From Verrucomicrobiota bacterium (GTDB taxonomy: Bacteria; Verrucomicrobiota; Verrucomicrobiia; Limisphaerales; JAHDYP01), in contig JAHDYP010000063.1 of assembly GCA_023383055.1 (NCBI GenBank), forward strand, positions 1-33,716: 33,716 nucleotides of DNA, given 5' to 3'. A program made the translations under genes and the position numbers. Under the pieces are notes generated by a model. The model was given only the letters and a program-made list of their open reading frames with translations, searched no databases and had not been told where the DNA came from. Shown one piece after another: positions 1 to 9,100 of the stretch (within the stretch, counting starts at the first letter, position 1; each line of letters begins with the position of its first letter).

Positions 1-389
1 AGGTCGGGATATCGGCGCCGCTCGCTCACTGGCGGGAAGACGATCCCATGGCCGCGGTGGTTTCGCTGTCCAACCTGGCACTATCGACGTCGGGCGACTA
101 CCAGAAGTTTTTCACCGATGCCCAGGGTCGGCGCTTGAGCCATCTGCTGGATCCGCGAACCGGTTGGCCCGTCCAACATCCCCTCGGCAGCGTCTCCGTC
201 GTCGCCCCGGACGGAATGACCGCGGACGGCCTCGCCACCACCCTCTTCGTCCTGGGCGTCGACGAGGGTTTGACGTTCATCGATACCTGGACGAATGCCG
301 CGGCGCTGTTCATCGTCCGGGAAGCCGACCAAACGTTCCGGACGGTGCTGAGCTCCCGGTTCACCGCCCTGACGGGCTACGATCCTTGA
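1..389 (+). CDS. apbE: FAD:protein FMN transferase ApbE, C-terminal part (5' end outside window)
   Basis: ApbE attaches FMN covalently to Thr/Ser residues of target flavoproteins, usually in the periplasm. The reading frame is open from base 3 to a TGA at 387-389, so only about 128 C-terminal residues are present. Visible family motifs are STSGDY, then HLLDPRTG, then the conserved C-terminal block MTADGLATTLFVLG, which matches the D-(A/G)-L-(A/S)-T segment of the Mg/FAD site. The internal ATG at 48 is not the gene start, because the homologous frame continues upstream of it. The next gene, a polytopic membrane protein, lies about 90 bp downstream on the same strand and could be co-transcribed; whether it is an ApbE client is unknown. 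The assignment to the family is secure; the substrate is not visible. Confidence 0.9.
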   Translation, partial: VGISAPLAHWREDDPMAAVVSLSNLALSTSGDYQKFFTDAQGRRLSHLLDPRTGWPVQHPLGSVSVVAPDGMTADGLATTLFVLGVDEGLTFIDTWTNAAALFIVREADQTFRTVLSSRFTALTGYDP

Positions 390-478
390 CCGCTATCTAA
401 AACCCCAGTCCCCATTCGGTCGAGGTAGCTGAGGGGAATTGCCCCCCGATTGCCGCAGCGAGACGGGTCTTGAGAATC

Positions 479-1441
479 ATGAAACGTGCAGCCAACAACT
501 TCGGTCAGTCGTGCGCCATCGGGTTCATCCTTTGTTTCTATTCCGAGCGTCTGTTCTGGAGTGTATGGCGCGACGGGGACTCGGTTGGGGAACAGGTGAT
601 CACCTGGCTGGCGTATTCCGCGGCGGCGTACTGGTTTCTCGCCGTGGTGTGTTACTTCCGAGTCAGGGATCTATGGTCGGCGTGTCTGGCGGGCGCGATC
701 TACGGGTGGTCGATTGAGGGGACGCTCGCGCCAACCCTCTATGGCACGGAGACGACGGCCCCGTTCCCCCTGAGCCTGTGTGTCACCGGTCTTTCGTGGC
801 ACATGTTGCTTTCCGTGGTGGTGGGATGGTTTGGAGTTGGGCGCGCGCTTCAGGCGAAGAGTTGGCAGCCCATCGTGTTCCTGAGCGGTGGCGTGGGGGT
901 GTTTTGGGGGCTGTGGGCGACGTTCCAATGGCATGAGACTCCGCCGGTGATCACTCCGGCAAACGAGTTCTTCGCCCACGCCGTCGCGCAGGTCCTTTTG
1001 CTGATCTTGGCATGGTGGGTCGCGTTGCGGCTGGCGAGCTTCCGTCCGGGGTCGGTGGGGCTCGTGTTGAGCGCGGTGGTGCTTGGCGCGTTTTATGTCC
1101 AGCACGTGGTTCGGCTCGGAGTGCTGCCGCTGGTCGTGCTTCCTTCGGTGCTGGCGCTGGCACTCGTGCCGCTGTGGCGACACCGTATCGGACAAGCGCA
1201 AGGGGTGATGGGAGCGAGCCCGGTGGTTTCACGGCTTGCCTTGCTGCTGGTCATTCCCGTGGTGTCAACGACGGTTTATCAGCTGGCCAAGGTGTTGGCG
1301 TTGGATCAAGTGCCGATCAGCACGATTTTGTTCTACTGGACCACAGCGCCGCTCGGAGCGGCGTTGTTCCTGGTTGCCGTGGGGAAATGCGCGCGGCGTG
1401 GTTCACTGGAGCCGGAGCACAACGATCGAGCGGGCGGGTAA
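479..1441 (+). CDS. Polytopic inner-membrane protein, unrecognised
   Basis: I do not recognise a family. The 320-residue product is strongly hydrophobic with about ten likely membrane segments, roughly at residues 10-30, 43-63, 67-85, 98-124, 131-152, 165-186, 194-214, 219-238, 252-274 and 282-303, and a short polar C-terminal tail. No binding-site motif stands out; a WHML segment and a WHETPP segment carry histidines near membrane edges. I chose ATG 479 over the in-frame TTG at 470, which would add only three residues; neither has a clear Shine-Dalgarno sequence. It follows apbE on the same strand. A role in membrane redox or transport next to ApbE is possible, but this is only a guess from position. 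Confidence 0.7.
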   Translation: MKRAANNFGQSCAIGFILCFYSERLFWSVWRDGDSVGEQVITWLAYSAAAYWFLAVVCYFRVRDLWSACLAGAIYGWSIEGTLAPTLYGTETTAPFPLSLCVTGLSWHMLLSVVVGWFGVGRALQAKSWQPIVFLSGGVGVFWGLWATFQWHETPPVITPANEFFAHAVAQVLLLILAWWVALRLASFRPGSVGLVLSAVVLGAFYVQHVVRLGVLPLVVLPSVLALALVPLWRHRIGQAQGVMGASPVVSRLALLLVIPVVSTTVYQLAKVLALDQVPISTILFYWTTAPLGAALFLVAVGKCARRGSLEPEHNDRAGG

Positions 1442-1509
1442 ACGGACGGTGAAGCTACGAGTAGAAGTTTTACTGCGGAGATTCATCTGAAGTTTATCGA
1501 ATGAGGTGG

Positions 1510-1538
1510 TTGCCTTGGGGGTTGGGGCTCCCTACGAT
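1510..1538 (+). promoter_or_regulatory. Candidate sigma-70-type promoter of the metal-efflux pair
   Basis: TTGCCT at 1510-1515 and TACGAT at 1533-1538 are separated by exactly 17 bases. This matches the -35/-10 layout, with four of six consensus bases in each box. Transcription would start near 1545, giving a leader of about 120 bases before the ATG at 1668. Seen by eye only. Confidence 0.4.
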
Positions 1539-1567
1539 GGACCCACGTTCCAAGACCTGATGCAAGT

Positions 1568-1608
1568 GCCCGCTCGTTTGAATGGACGAGCTGCCCGGCC
1601 CAGCGGGC
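1568..1608 (+). promoter_or_regulatory. Stem-loop in the leader of the efflux pair
   Basis: GCCCGCT at 1568-1574 pairs with AGCGGGC at 1602-1608. Inside or overlapping this, CTCGT at 1573-1577 can pair with ACGAG at 1586-1590. The two structures compete for bases 1573-1574, so the leader could switch between them. There is no T-run, so it is not a standard intrinsic terminator. It lies between the candidate promoter and the start codon. Confidence 0.4.
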
Positions 1609-1667
1609 GAGCGGCTCCGAGACATTGCGGGGCGTCGTTGAATCCACCCGCAAAACCGAAACTACGT

Positions 1668-2987
1668 ATGCACACCATCCCTTCCCCCCGACTCCTGGCG
1701 CCGCTCGTCTTGATGATGGCCACCGCCTTGAATCTCCCCGGCCCGGTGCGCGGCGCGGAAACCGTCAACGAGCCCGAACCGACGGAAGCGACCGTCGCCG
1801 CGCTGAGCCTCGACGAGTTGGTCGCCGGCGTGGTCATGGGCAACCCGGAACTGGCCTTCTATCGCGCGGAACTATCCGCTGCCCAGGGCGGGCGAAGATC
1901 CGCGGGGGAATGGAGCAACCCGGAAGTCAGCGCGGATGTGGGCCACAAACGGGCGTGGGAACGATCGGGGCCGAAGCTGGGCGACGGCGTGGCCTGGTCG
2001 GTGGCGGTCGCGCAGACCTTCGAGTTCCCCGGACGCCTTGAACTCCGAAAGGCGATCGCCAATCGCCAGATCGAATTGGCGCGCCTCGGGCTCGAACAGG
2101 CTGAGACCGCCTTGGCGGGCCGCGCCCGGGCCTTGGCTTTCGAGTTTCAAGCGGCCCAGGAACGGGCGTCGGCCACCCGGGAGGTCGCGGACCGCTTTGC
2201 CGCCATGGCCGAGGTGCTCGTGCAACGCGAGGTGGGCGGCGTGACGCCACTGCTGGAACAACGCATCCTCGAGGCCAACACCATCACCCTGAACCGCCGG
2301 GCGACCCAGGCCGACCGGGAATGGCAGCAGGCCATGATCACCTTGAACCAGTTGCGGGGCCAGCCTGCCACCCGGGAGTTTCGGTTGACCGGCATCGATT
2401 TTCTGCCGACGAACTCCCCCTCCGTCCAGGTGCTGCTCGAGACGGCCCGCACCAACAGTTTCCAGGTGCGGCTGCGCACGGTTGAACTCGCGCAGCAGGG
2501 GTTCGAGGTCGATCTCCGCAAGCACGAACGCTGGCCCAGCATCACCGTGGCCCCCTTCTACGCGGAGGAACGGGCCGCCGACCAGGAACGGACCTTGGGC
2601 GTGGGGTTGAGTCTGCCCTTGCCGTTGTGGAACCGGAATGGCGGGGCCATCGAGGTGGCCGAAGCCCGTTTGCGGCAGGCGGAGGCATCGTTACGCGCGG
2701 TGCTGCTCGAGATCGAGGCCAAGGTGACTGAGCACGCGCTCGCCCTCGAATCGCAAGTGGCGGAGATTCGCCGTTGGCGACCCAGCGCGCCGCGGGAGTT
2801 TCGGGAAACAGCGGAACTGGCCGACCGGCATTATCGGCTGGGAGCGGTGCCGGTGACCACTTACGTCGAGATGCAGTTGCAGTACCTGGAAGCCCTCGAG
2901 GCGCTGCTGGCGACGCGCGGGGAAGCGCTCGAACACTGGCATCAGCTCGAACTGCTGGTCGCCCGCCCGCTGGAGACCCTGCACTGA
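1668..2987 (+). CDS. TolC-family outer-membrane efflux protein, CzcC-like
   Basis: Outer-membrane channel component of a tripartite efflux pump. The 439-residue product begins with a signal peptide (residues 1-30, hydrophobic LLAPLVLMMATAL, cleavage likely after VRG-A) and continues with the two helical repeats typical of the OEP family. The first is around residues 50-220 and includes the NPELAFYRAELSAA-type segment. The second is around 250-430, with GLSLPLPLWNRNGG and a final YLEALEALLATRGEALEHWH helix. Length fits CzcC/CusC proteins. No lipobox cysteine is visible. The frame is open upstream to 1506, but those residues are low-complexity and the signal peptide starts at the ATG at 1668. 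The stop is 10 bases before the RND gene, indicating co-transcription. The RND partner makes metal-ion export the likely role. Confidence 0.85.
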   Translation: MHTIPSPRLLAPLVLMMATALNLPGPVRGAETVNEPEPTEATVAALSLDELVAGVVMGNPELAFYRAELSAAQGGRRSAGEWSNPEVSADVGHKRAWERSGPKLGDGVAWSVAVAQTFEFPGRLELRKAIANRQIELARLGLEQAETALAGRARALAFEFQAAQERASATREVADRFAAMAEVLVQREVGGVTPLLEQRILEANTITLNRRATQADREWQQAMITLNQLRGQPATREFRLTGIDFLPTNSPSVQVLLETARTNSFQVRLRTVELAQQGFEVDLRKHERWPSITVAPFYAEERAADQERTLGVGLSLPLPLWNRNGGAIEVAEARLRQAEASLRAVLLEIEAKVTEHALALESQVAEIRRWRPSAPREFRETAELADRHYRLGAVPVTTYVEMQLQYLEALEALLATRGEALEHWHQLELLVARPLETLH

Positions 2988-2997
2988 GGAGAGCGCC

Positions 2998-5900
2998 ATG
3001 CTGCATCGCATCCTTGAAATCTCGCTGCGACAGCGGGTGTTCCTGCTGATCGTGGCGGGGATATCGCTTTTCATCGGGCTCTGGTCGGCGGCGTTGCTGC
3101 CGATCGATGCCGTGCCCGACATCACCAACCCCCAGGTGCAGGTCAACACCGAGGTGCCCGCGCTGGCGCCCGAAGAATCCGAGATGGCCGTCACCATCCC
3201 GCTCGAGATCGAGCTGTCCGGCATCCAGGACGTCCAGGAAATGCGGTCACTGACCAAGTTCGGCCTTTCCCAGGTGACCTTGATCTTCCGTGATGGGGTG
3301 GATCTTTACCGGGCGCGGCAGTTGGTGGCGGAACGATTGCAGGCGGCCGCCGACCGTTTGCCGGAGGGACTGACGCCTACGATGGCCCCGATCAGCACCG
3401 GCCTCGGCGAAATCTACTATTATACGGTCGCCTATCGTCCGAACGCTCCGGAACTCCCCGCCGACCCCCGCGAAGCCCTGCGGGAGTTGCGCGAAATCCA
3501 CGAGTTCCTGATCAAACCCATGTTGCGCACGACGCCAGGTATCGCGGAGATCAACGCCAACGGCGGCTACGAAAAACAACTGGTGGTTCAACCCCGGCCC
3601 GCGGCTCTCCAGGCGGCCGGACTTACGTTTCATGACCTGGTATCGGTTCTCGCCGACAACGTCGAAAACGCCGGGGGCGGCGTGATCCACCGCGGAACGG
3701 ATCAGTTGATCGTGCGCGCCGTCGGACGCGTGAGCACCACGGACGAGATCGCCTCGCTGCCGGTCAAGTTCGCCGCCGGGGTGAAACCGCTGCTGGTAGG
3801 GGACGTCGCCGACGTGGCGATCGGAGCGCGCTTTCGCACCGGGGCGGCCACGGAGAACGGGGAGGAAGCCGTGCTCGGCACCGCCATGATGCTGGCCGGA
3901 CAGAACAGCCGGGTGGTGGCGAAAGCCTTCGGGGAACGGTTGCGGGAGATCGCCGATCGCTTGCCGCCCGGCATCGAGATCCGCACCCAATACGACCGCG
4001 CCGACCTGGTGGATCGCACGGTGGCGACGGTGAAGAAGAACCTGTTCGAAGGGGCGATCCTGGTCGTGGTGGTGCTGTTGGGGATGCTGGGCAACTGGCG
4101 GGCGGCGCTGATCGTGTCCGCCGCGATCCCGCTCTCCTTCTTGTTTGCGCTCACCGGCATGGTGCGGCTCGGCATCTCCGGCAATTTGATGAGCCTGGGG
4201 GCGGTGGATTTTGGACTGATCATCGATGGGGCGGTCGTCATGGTGGAAAACATCGTCCGCCAGTTGGGCGACAAACAACATCACCTGGGACGGCCGCTGA
4301 ACACGGGCGAACGGATCCAAACCGTGCTGAGCGCCAGCAAGCAGGTGGCGAATCCCATGTTCTTCGGGGTTCTGATCATCACCATCGTCTACATTCCGAT
4401 CCTCGCGTTGACCGGCATCGAGGGAAAGATGTTCCGGCCGATGGCGATCACGGTGATGCTGGCCCTGGGCGGCGCGCTGGTGCTCTCTGTCACGCTGATG
4501 CCGGTCCTCTGCTCTTACTTGTTGGCGGGCTCGGTGCGCGAGGGCGACAACCTCCTGGTTCGCGGCCTCAAGGCCCTCTACATCCCCACGTTGCGCCTGG
4601 TGCTGGCCAAACCCTGGCTGATCGCGGTCAGCACCGTGATCTGGACGGCCGGATCGTATCTGGCCTGGACGCGGCTGGGGGCCGAGTTTGTGCCGAAGCT
4701 GGATGAAGGCTCCCATACGGTGATGGTTTACCGGACCAACAGCATGAACCTCGAGGCTTCCCTGGCCATGGAACTCGAAACCGAAAAACTCCTGCTGACC
4801 ATCCCCGAGGTCGAACGGGTCTTCTGCCGGCTCGGCACTTCGGCCGTGGCCACCGACCCGATGCCGCCCAGTCAGAATGACCTCTACATCTTCTACAAAC
4901 CCCGCAGCGAATGGCGCAAGGTCGACGGCCGCACGATCACCAAGGCCGAGCTCGCCGCGATCCTCGAAGCCGAGGTGCAAGAACAACTGCCGGATCAAAC
5001 CTTCCTGTTCGCGCAGCCGATCGAGATGCGTTTCAACGAACTGCTCGAAGGCGTGCGCTCGGACCTTTCGGTCAAGATCATCGGCCACGATTACGACGTC
5101 ATGGAAGCCCTGGCCGAAAAAGTGAAGGCGATCCTCGACGAGATTCCCGGCGCCGGCGAGGTCGAGTTCGAAACCCAGGGACGCACGCCGGTGCTCGAGA
5201 TCGTGGTCGACCGCCTGGCCCTGCAGCGCTACAACCTGCACGCGGCGGATGTGAACCGCCTGATCGCCACCGGCCTGGCGGGCGAGACGGTCGGCATGGT
5301 CTACGAAAACAACCGCCGCTACGAAATCGTGGTGCGGCTCGAGGCATCCTTGCGCGACCGGATCGATGCCCTCCGCCAATTGCCCGTCCGCGTGGGCGAA
5401 AACGGCCTCATCCCCCTCGAGCGCGTCGCCGTGTTCCGCGAGGTCAACAGCGTCGAACCGATCGTTCGCGAGGAAGGCCACCGGCGGGTGGCGTTGATGG
5501 TCAACCTCCGCGACCGCGATGTCGAAAGTTTCGTCCAGGAGGCTCATGCCAGGATCGCCGCCCAAATCGAATTGCCCGCCGGGTATGCCCTCGAATTCGG
5601 GGGACAGTTCAAAAACCTGCAGGAAGCCCGGGCCCGGCTCATGGTGGTCGTGCCGGCGGCGCTGGTGATGATCTTCCTGCTGATCTTCGTGGCGTTCGGG
5701 AGCCTGCGTCAGGCCATCCTGATCTACACCGGGATCCCGCTGGCGGTGACCGGCGGGGTGCTGGCGCTCTGGGGGCGGGGCATGCCGTTCAGCATCAGCG
5801 CCGCGGTCGGTTTCATCGCCCTGAGCGGCGTCGCCGTCCTCAATGGCGTCGTCATGATCAGTTACTTCAACGAATTGCGGGAGCAGGGGCGATCCCTTTG

Positions 5901-6138
5901 CCAGGCCGTGTTCGAGGGGGCGCTGACCCGCCTGCGGCCGGTGTTGATGACGGCGGCCGTGGCCAGTCTCGGGTTCGTCCCAATGGCCATCGCCACCGGC
6001 CCGGGCGCCGAGGTCCAACGGCCATTGGCTACCGTGGTCATCGGCGGGATCCTCAGCTCGACGTTCCTGACCCTGGTGCTGTTGCCGGTCCTCTACCGCT
6101 GGTTCGAGCGCGAACGCTGCCCTGAGGAAGAGGCGTAG
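2998..6138 (+). CDS. czcA: Heavy-metal efflux RND transporter, CzcA-like
   Basis: Proton-driven inner-membrane pump of the HME-RND family, 1046 residues (normal length). TM1 is near residues 13-33, followed by periplasmic porter domains. The TM4 signature DFGLIIDGAVVMVEN is present, placing D404, D410 and E417 where CzcA has its proton-relay residues D402, D408 and E415. The stretch GTSAVATDPMPPSQND is also characteristic of CzcA-type pumps. This signature points to divalent cations (Zn, Co, Cd, Ni) rather than the Cu/Ag CusA branch; the exact ion cannot be read. ATG 2998 follows GAGGAG at 2985-2992, overlapping the end of the outer-membrane factor gene. No membrane-fusion (CzcB) gene lies in this locus. 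The 3' end abuts the convergent RHS gene with one base between stop codons. Confidence 0.92.
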   Translation: MLHRILEISLRQRVFLLIVAGISLFIGLWSAALLPIDAVPDITNPQVQVNTEVPALAPEESEMAVTIPLEIELSGIQDVQEMRSLTKFGLSQVTLIFRDGVDLYRARQLVAERLQAAADRLPEGLTPTMAPISTGLGEIYYYTVAYRPNAPELPADPREALRELREIHEFLIKPMLRTTPGIAEINANGGYEKQLVVQPRPAALQAAGLTFHDLVSVLADNVENAGGGVIHRGTDQLIVRAVGRVSTTDEIASLPVKFAAGVKPLLVGDVADVAIGARFRTGAATENGEEAVLGTAMMLAGQNSRVVAKAFGERLREIADRLPPGIEIRTQYDRADLVDRTVATVKKNLFEGAILVVVVLLGMLGNWRAALIVSAAIPLSFLFALTGMVRLGISGNLMSLGAVDFGLIIDGAVVMVENIVRQLGDKQHHLGRPLNTGERIQTVLSASKQVANPMFFGVLIITIVYIPILALTGIEGKMFRPMAITVMLALGGALVLSVTLMPVLCSYLLAGSVREGDNLLVRGLKALYIPTLRLVLAKPWLIAVSTVIWTAGSYLAWTRLGAEFVPKLDEGSHTVMVYRTNSMNLEASLAMELETEKLLLTIPEVERVFCRLGTSAVATDPMPPSQNDLYIFYKPRSEWRKVDGRTITKAELAAILEAEVQEQLPDQTFLFAQPIEMRFNELLEGVRSDLSVKIIGHDYDVMEALAEKVKAILDEIPGAGEVEFETQGRTPVLEIVVDRLALQRYNLHAADVNRLIATGLAGETVGMVYENNRRYEIVVRLEASLRDRIDALRQLPVRVGENGLIPLERVAVFREVNSVEPIVREEGHRRVALMVNLRDRDVESFVQEAHARIAAQIELPAGYALEFGGQFKNLQEARARLMVVVPAALVMIFLLIFVAFGSLRQAILIYTGIPLAVTGGVLALWGRGMPFSISAAVGFIALSGVAVLNGVVMISYFNELREQGRSLCQAVFEGALTRLRPVLMTAAVASLGFVPMAIATGPGAEVQRPLATVVIGGILSSTFLTLVLLPVLYRWFERERCPEEEA

Positions 6139-6139
6139 C

Positions 6140-9100
6140 CTATCGGACCGTCGTCGCGCCCGTGATGCTGGCGATGCCGTTGGGATCGAGCATGAGCCCG
6201 CGCGGACGATCGAGGTAACGCCGCAACTCTCCGGTCAGACCGTCGCCCTCGAAGATCGGCCCGACGTACCAGTTCTCGCCAAAATAGATGTCGAGCATGG
6301 CATCGGTAAAATCGTTGCAGGACTGCGTCAGCGCCCGGTAGGTCTCCCAATCATCGATGGTCGCGTCGATCACCATGCTCTGCTTCTTGCCTTTGCGCGC
6401 ACCATAAATGAATTGCCGGATCATGCTCTGCCCGCGTCCCACAAATGCCACCTCCCCGTTGGCGCCAATAATCCCGGCCAGTGCCAACCGCAACCGCTCG
6501 TCCTGTTCCCGTGTCCCTTGGATGATGATCTGCGTGCCGCGCGCCAGGTTACCCGGCTCGGTCGTGTTCCGAATGCTGCCGGGCTTGTAGTCGATCGAGA
6601 ATTCACCCTGGGTTCCCCCAATCACCGTCGAGAACGCCTCGCCAACACCGCCAAAGTTGCCGCGGTAGCCTTTAGCCGCATACGACACCGTCAGGGTGCC
6701 GACAATCTGGTCGCCCTGCCAGACATCGACGGAAATGTCCGTGTGCACCCCCGACTGGTTGACGCGCGCATCGAGCCCGAGCGGATCGACGTACCTCATC
6801 GGATTCAACCGGTTGTAACCGTAGGGATTGAGCTCGTTCGGGTGAATCGAAATGCCCCAATGCGGATCCCGGGTCAGGAATCGTCCGTTCCGAGTGTCGA
6901 GCCAGCGATGCCGGAGGTAGACCAGGCCATGCGCGGGATACGCCAGCGCGCCATAGCGTCCCCCGTGACCGAACGGGGTGTCGGCCGAGCCTTCCCGCGC
7001 GAGCAACTCGCCGTAGGGCGAATGGGCATAGGCGGCAGCCAGACTCCCGGTGGCGTCGGTGAGAAACGTCGTGTTGCCCATTTCGTCGAAGTGATGAAAC
7101 CAGCGGGCGCCGCTGTCGGCCGCGATGGCATACAAAAGCTCGCCCCCCGGGCTGTGCACCAGGTACGAAGTGTCGACACCGGCCTCCCGTACGACCACCG
7201 GCGACCGCAACCTCAGCGCATAATTCCAGACATACTCGCGCCGAACGTCTCCCTGCGACTGGGCGAGCAAACTCCCGAACGCGTCATACTCGAAATCGAT
7301 CGCCGTGGCGCCATCCACCAACCGCCGCAAACGGGAAGCGAGATCCCATTCGAACTCGCGCGTGCCATCCCGGGTCATTCTTCCCAACGCATCGTAATCC
7401 GCCCCCATCAACTGGGACGCCGCGTCGTAACTGCTCACCCGCGACTGCGGAGTCCACGCCGCTTCAAGCGGCAGCGACCTTTGCGCCGCGGTGATGAGAC
7501 CGGCGCCATCGCGGGTCAGTTGGATCGAGGCGGTGACCTGCGTTCCTTGATCGAGGATGCTGGACAGCCGCCCGGCGGCGTCGTAGCCGAAGGCCGTCGT
7601 CACGCCGTTGGGGCGCGAAATCGCCACCAACCGGGAAGCGGCATCGTATTCGAACGTGGTCACGCCCCCCAACCAGTCGACGACGTGGGTGACGAGATTC
7701 CGCGCGTCGTAGGCGTATTGGATCTCCTTGCCGGGCGCAACGGTGACCGCCGTCAACCGGCCACCCGGGTCATGGGTCAAGGTCAAGCCGTTGCACTCGA
7801 CCACATTGTCCTGGGCGTCGTAACCCAACGCGAGTCCGGTTCCCGAAATCAGGCGCCCGTTGGCATCGAATTCGAACTCGAGGGTCGTGCCATCCGAGTA
7901 GGTCCTTCGCGCAAGCTCACCCCGCGCGGTGTAATCGTTCGTGCACCCGCCCAACTGTCCCGCATACCGGATCTCGACGATCCGGTCGCGCTCATCCAGC
8001 GTGTATTCGTTCGTCCGCAACAGCGGGTCAACAAAGCCCCGGGGACGCCCCAGGGCATCGCGCAGCAGGCGCCACGCTTGTCCGTTGGGATCACGAACCG
8101 TCCCCACCAACCCCAGGGCGTCGGGTTCATACTCCGCGGCGATATTGCCGGGCAACGCCACGCGATTCAACCGGCCGTCCGCCGCATAAGTCAACGAGGT
8201 CACACCTCCCGGCGGCAACTCCATGGCCGAAACCCGGCTCATGGCGTCATAGGTCAATCGGATCTCCTCGGGAGCCCGGGCGATACCCGTGATCCGACCG
8301 GCGGCGTCGTAGGTGTACCGCTGGACCTGACCCAGCGGATCGGCTTGGGAGATCGTCCGGCCTTCGACGTCGTGCGCTTGCGTCCAAACCTGCCCAGCAC
8401 CATCGAGATAATGGGTCAGGCGGCCGAGGGGATCATACTGGAACGACTGGGGGTTGCCGTTCCGATCCACCAGGGCGGTCAACCGACCCAGCGCGTCGAA
8501 CTCAAGGTGCACCGCGCGCCCCGCGTGATCGAGGACGTTGGTGACTTCGTTCATGCGATCGTGCTCGAAACGGATGCTGTTGCCGAGGGGCAAGGTCACC
8601 CGCTTCAGGAGGCTGTTGGCCGAGTATTCATAACGGGTCGTCGCGGACTCCTCGTCCGTCACACTCGATACCAGATCGAGGTCATTGTAGTTGAGTTCCA
8701 CCTTCGCGCCATCCGGGTACTCGACGCGGTTCAAGCGCCTCAGCGAATCGTAGCTGAACGTCGTGGCCGGTAGCACGCCTTCAGGCAGAATGCGGCGAAC
8801 CAGGCGCCGGGTTCCATCCGCGTTGTACTCGCACGCCACCACGCCGCCGGCCGCGTTGGTGGCCGTCAGCATGCGTCCCTGGTCATTGTACGTGTAGCGG
8901 GAAAGCCGCCCGGCACGGTCCGTGAGGACCACCAACCTTCCCAGGGCATCATATTCGAAGCGCTCGCTGGTGCCGTCGAAGTAGCCAATCCGGCTCGCGT
9001 CGAATACCGCGAAACCCCGGAAATCCCGCGCCACGCGCTCGAACGTCAGACTTAACTGGCCTGGCCCCGTTGCCGTGGCCAACTCGCCGCTCTCCGGATG

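Noticed and set aside
433..445. GGGG/CCCC mini-hairpin between apbE and the membrane protein
   Set aside because: Four pairs with no T-run; too weak to call a terminator.
3247..6018. Very long open frame antisense to czcA
   Set aside because: Its product is His/Gln/Asp/Arg-rich with no domain, and the sense strand encodes an unmistakable RND pump; long antisense frames are expected in GC-rich coding DNA.
6140..6769. RHS tail as recently acquired DNA
   Set aside because: No clear change in base or codon use was visible by eye compared with the RHS core, so transfer of the tail is not claimed.
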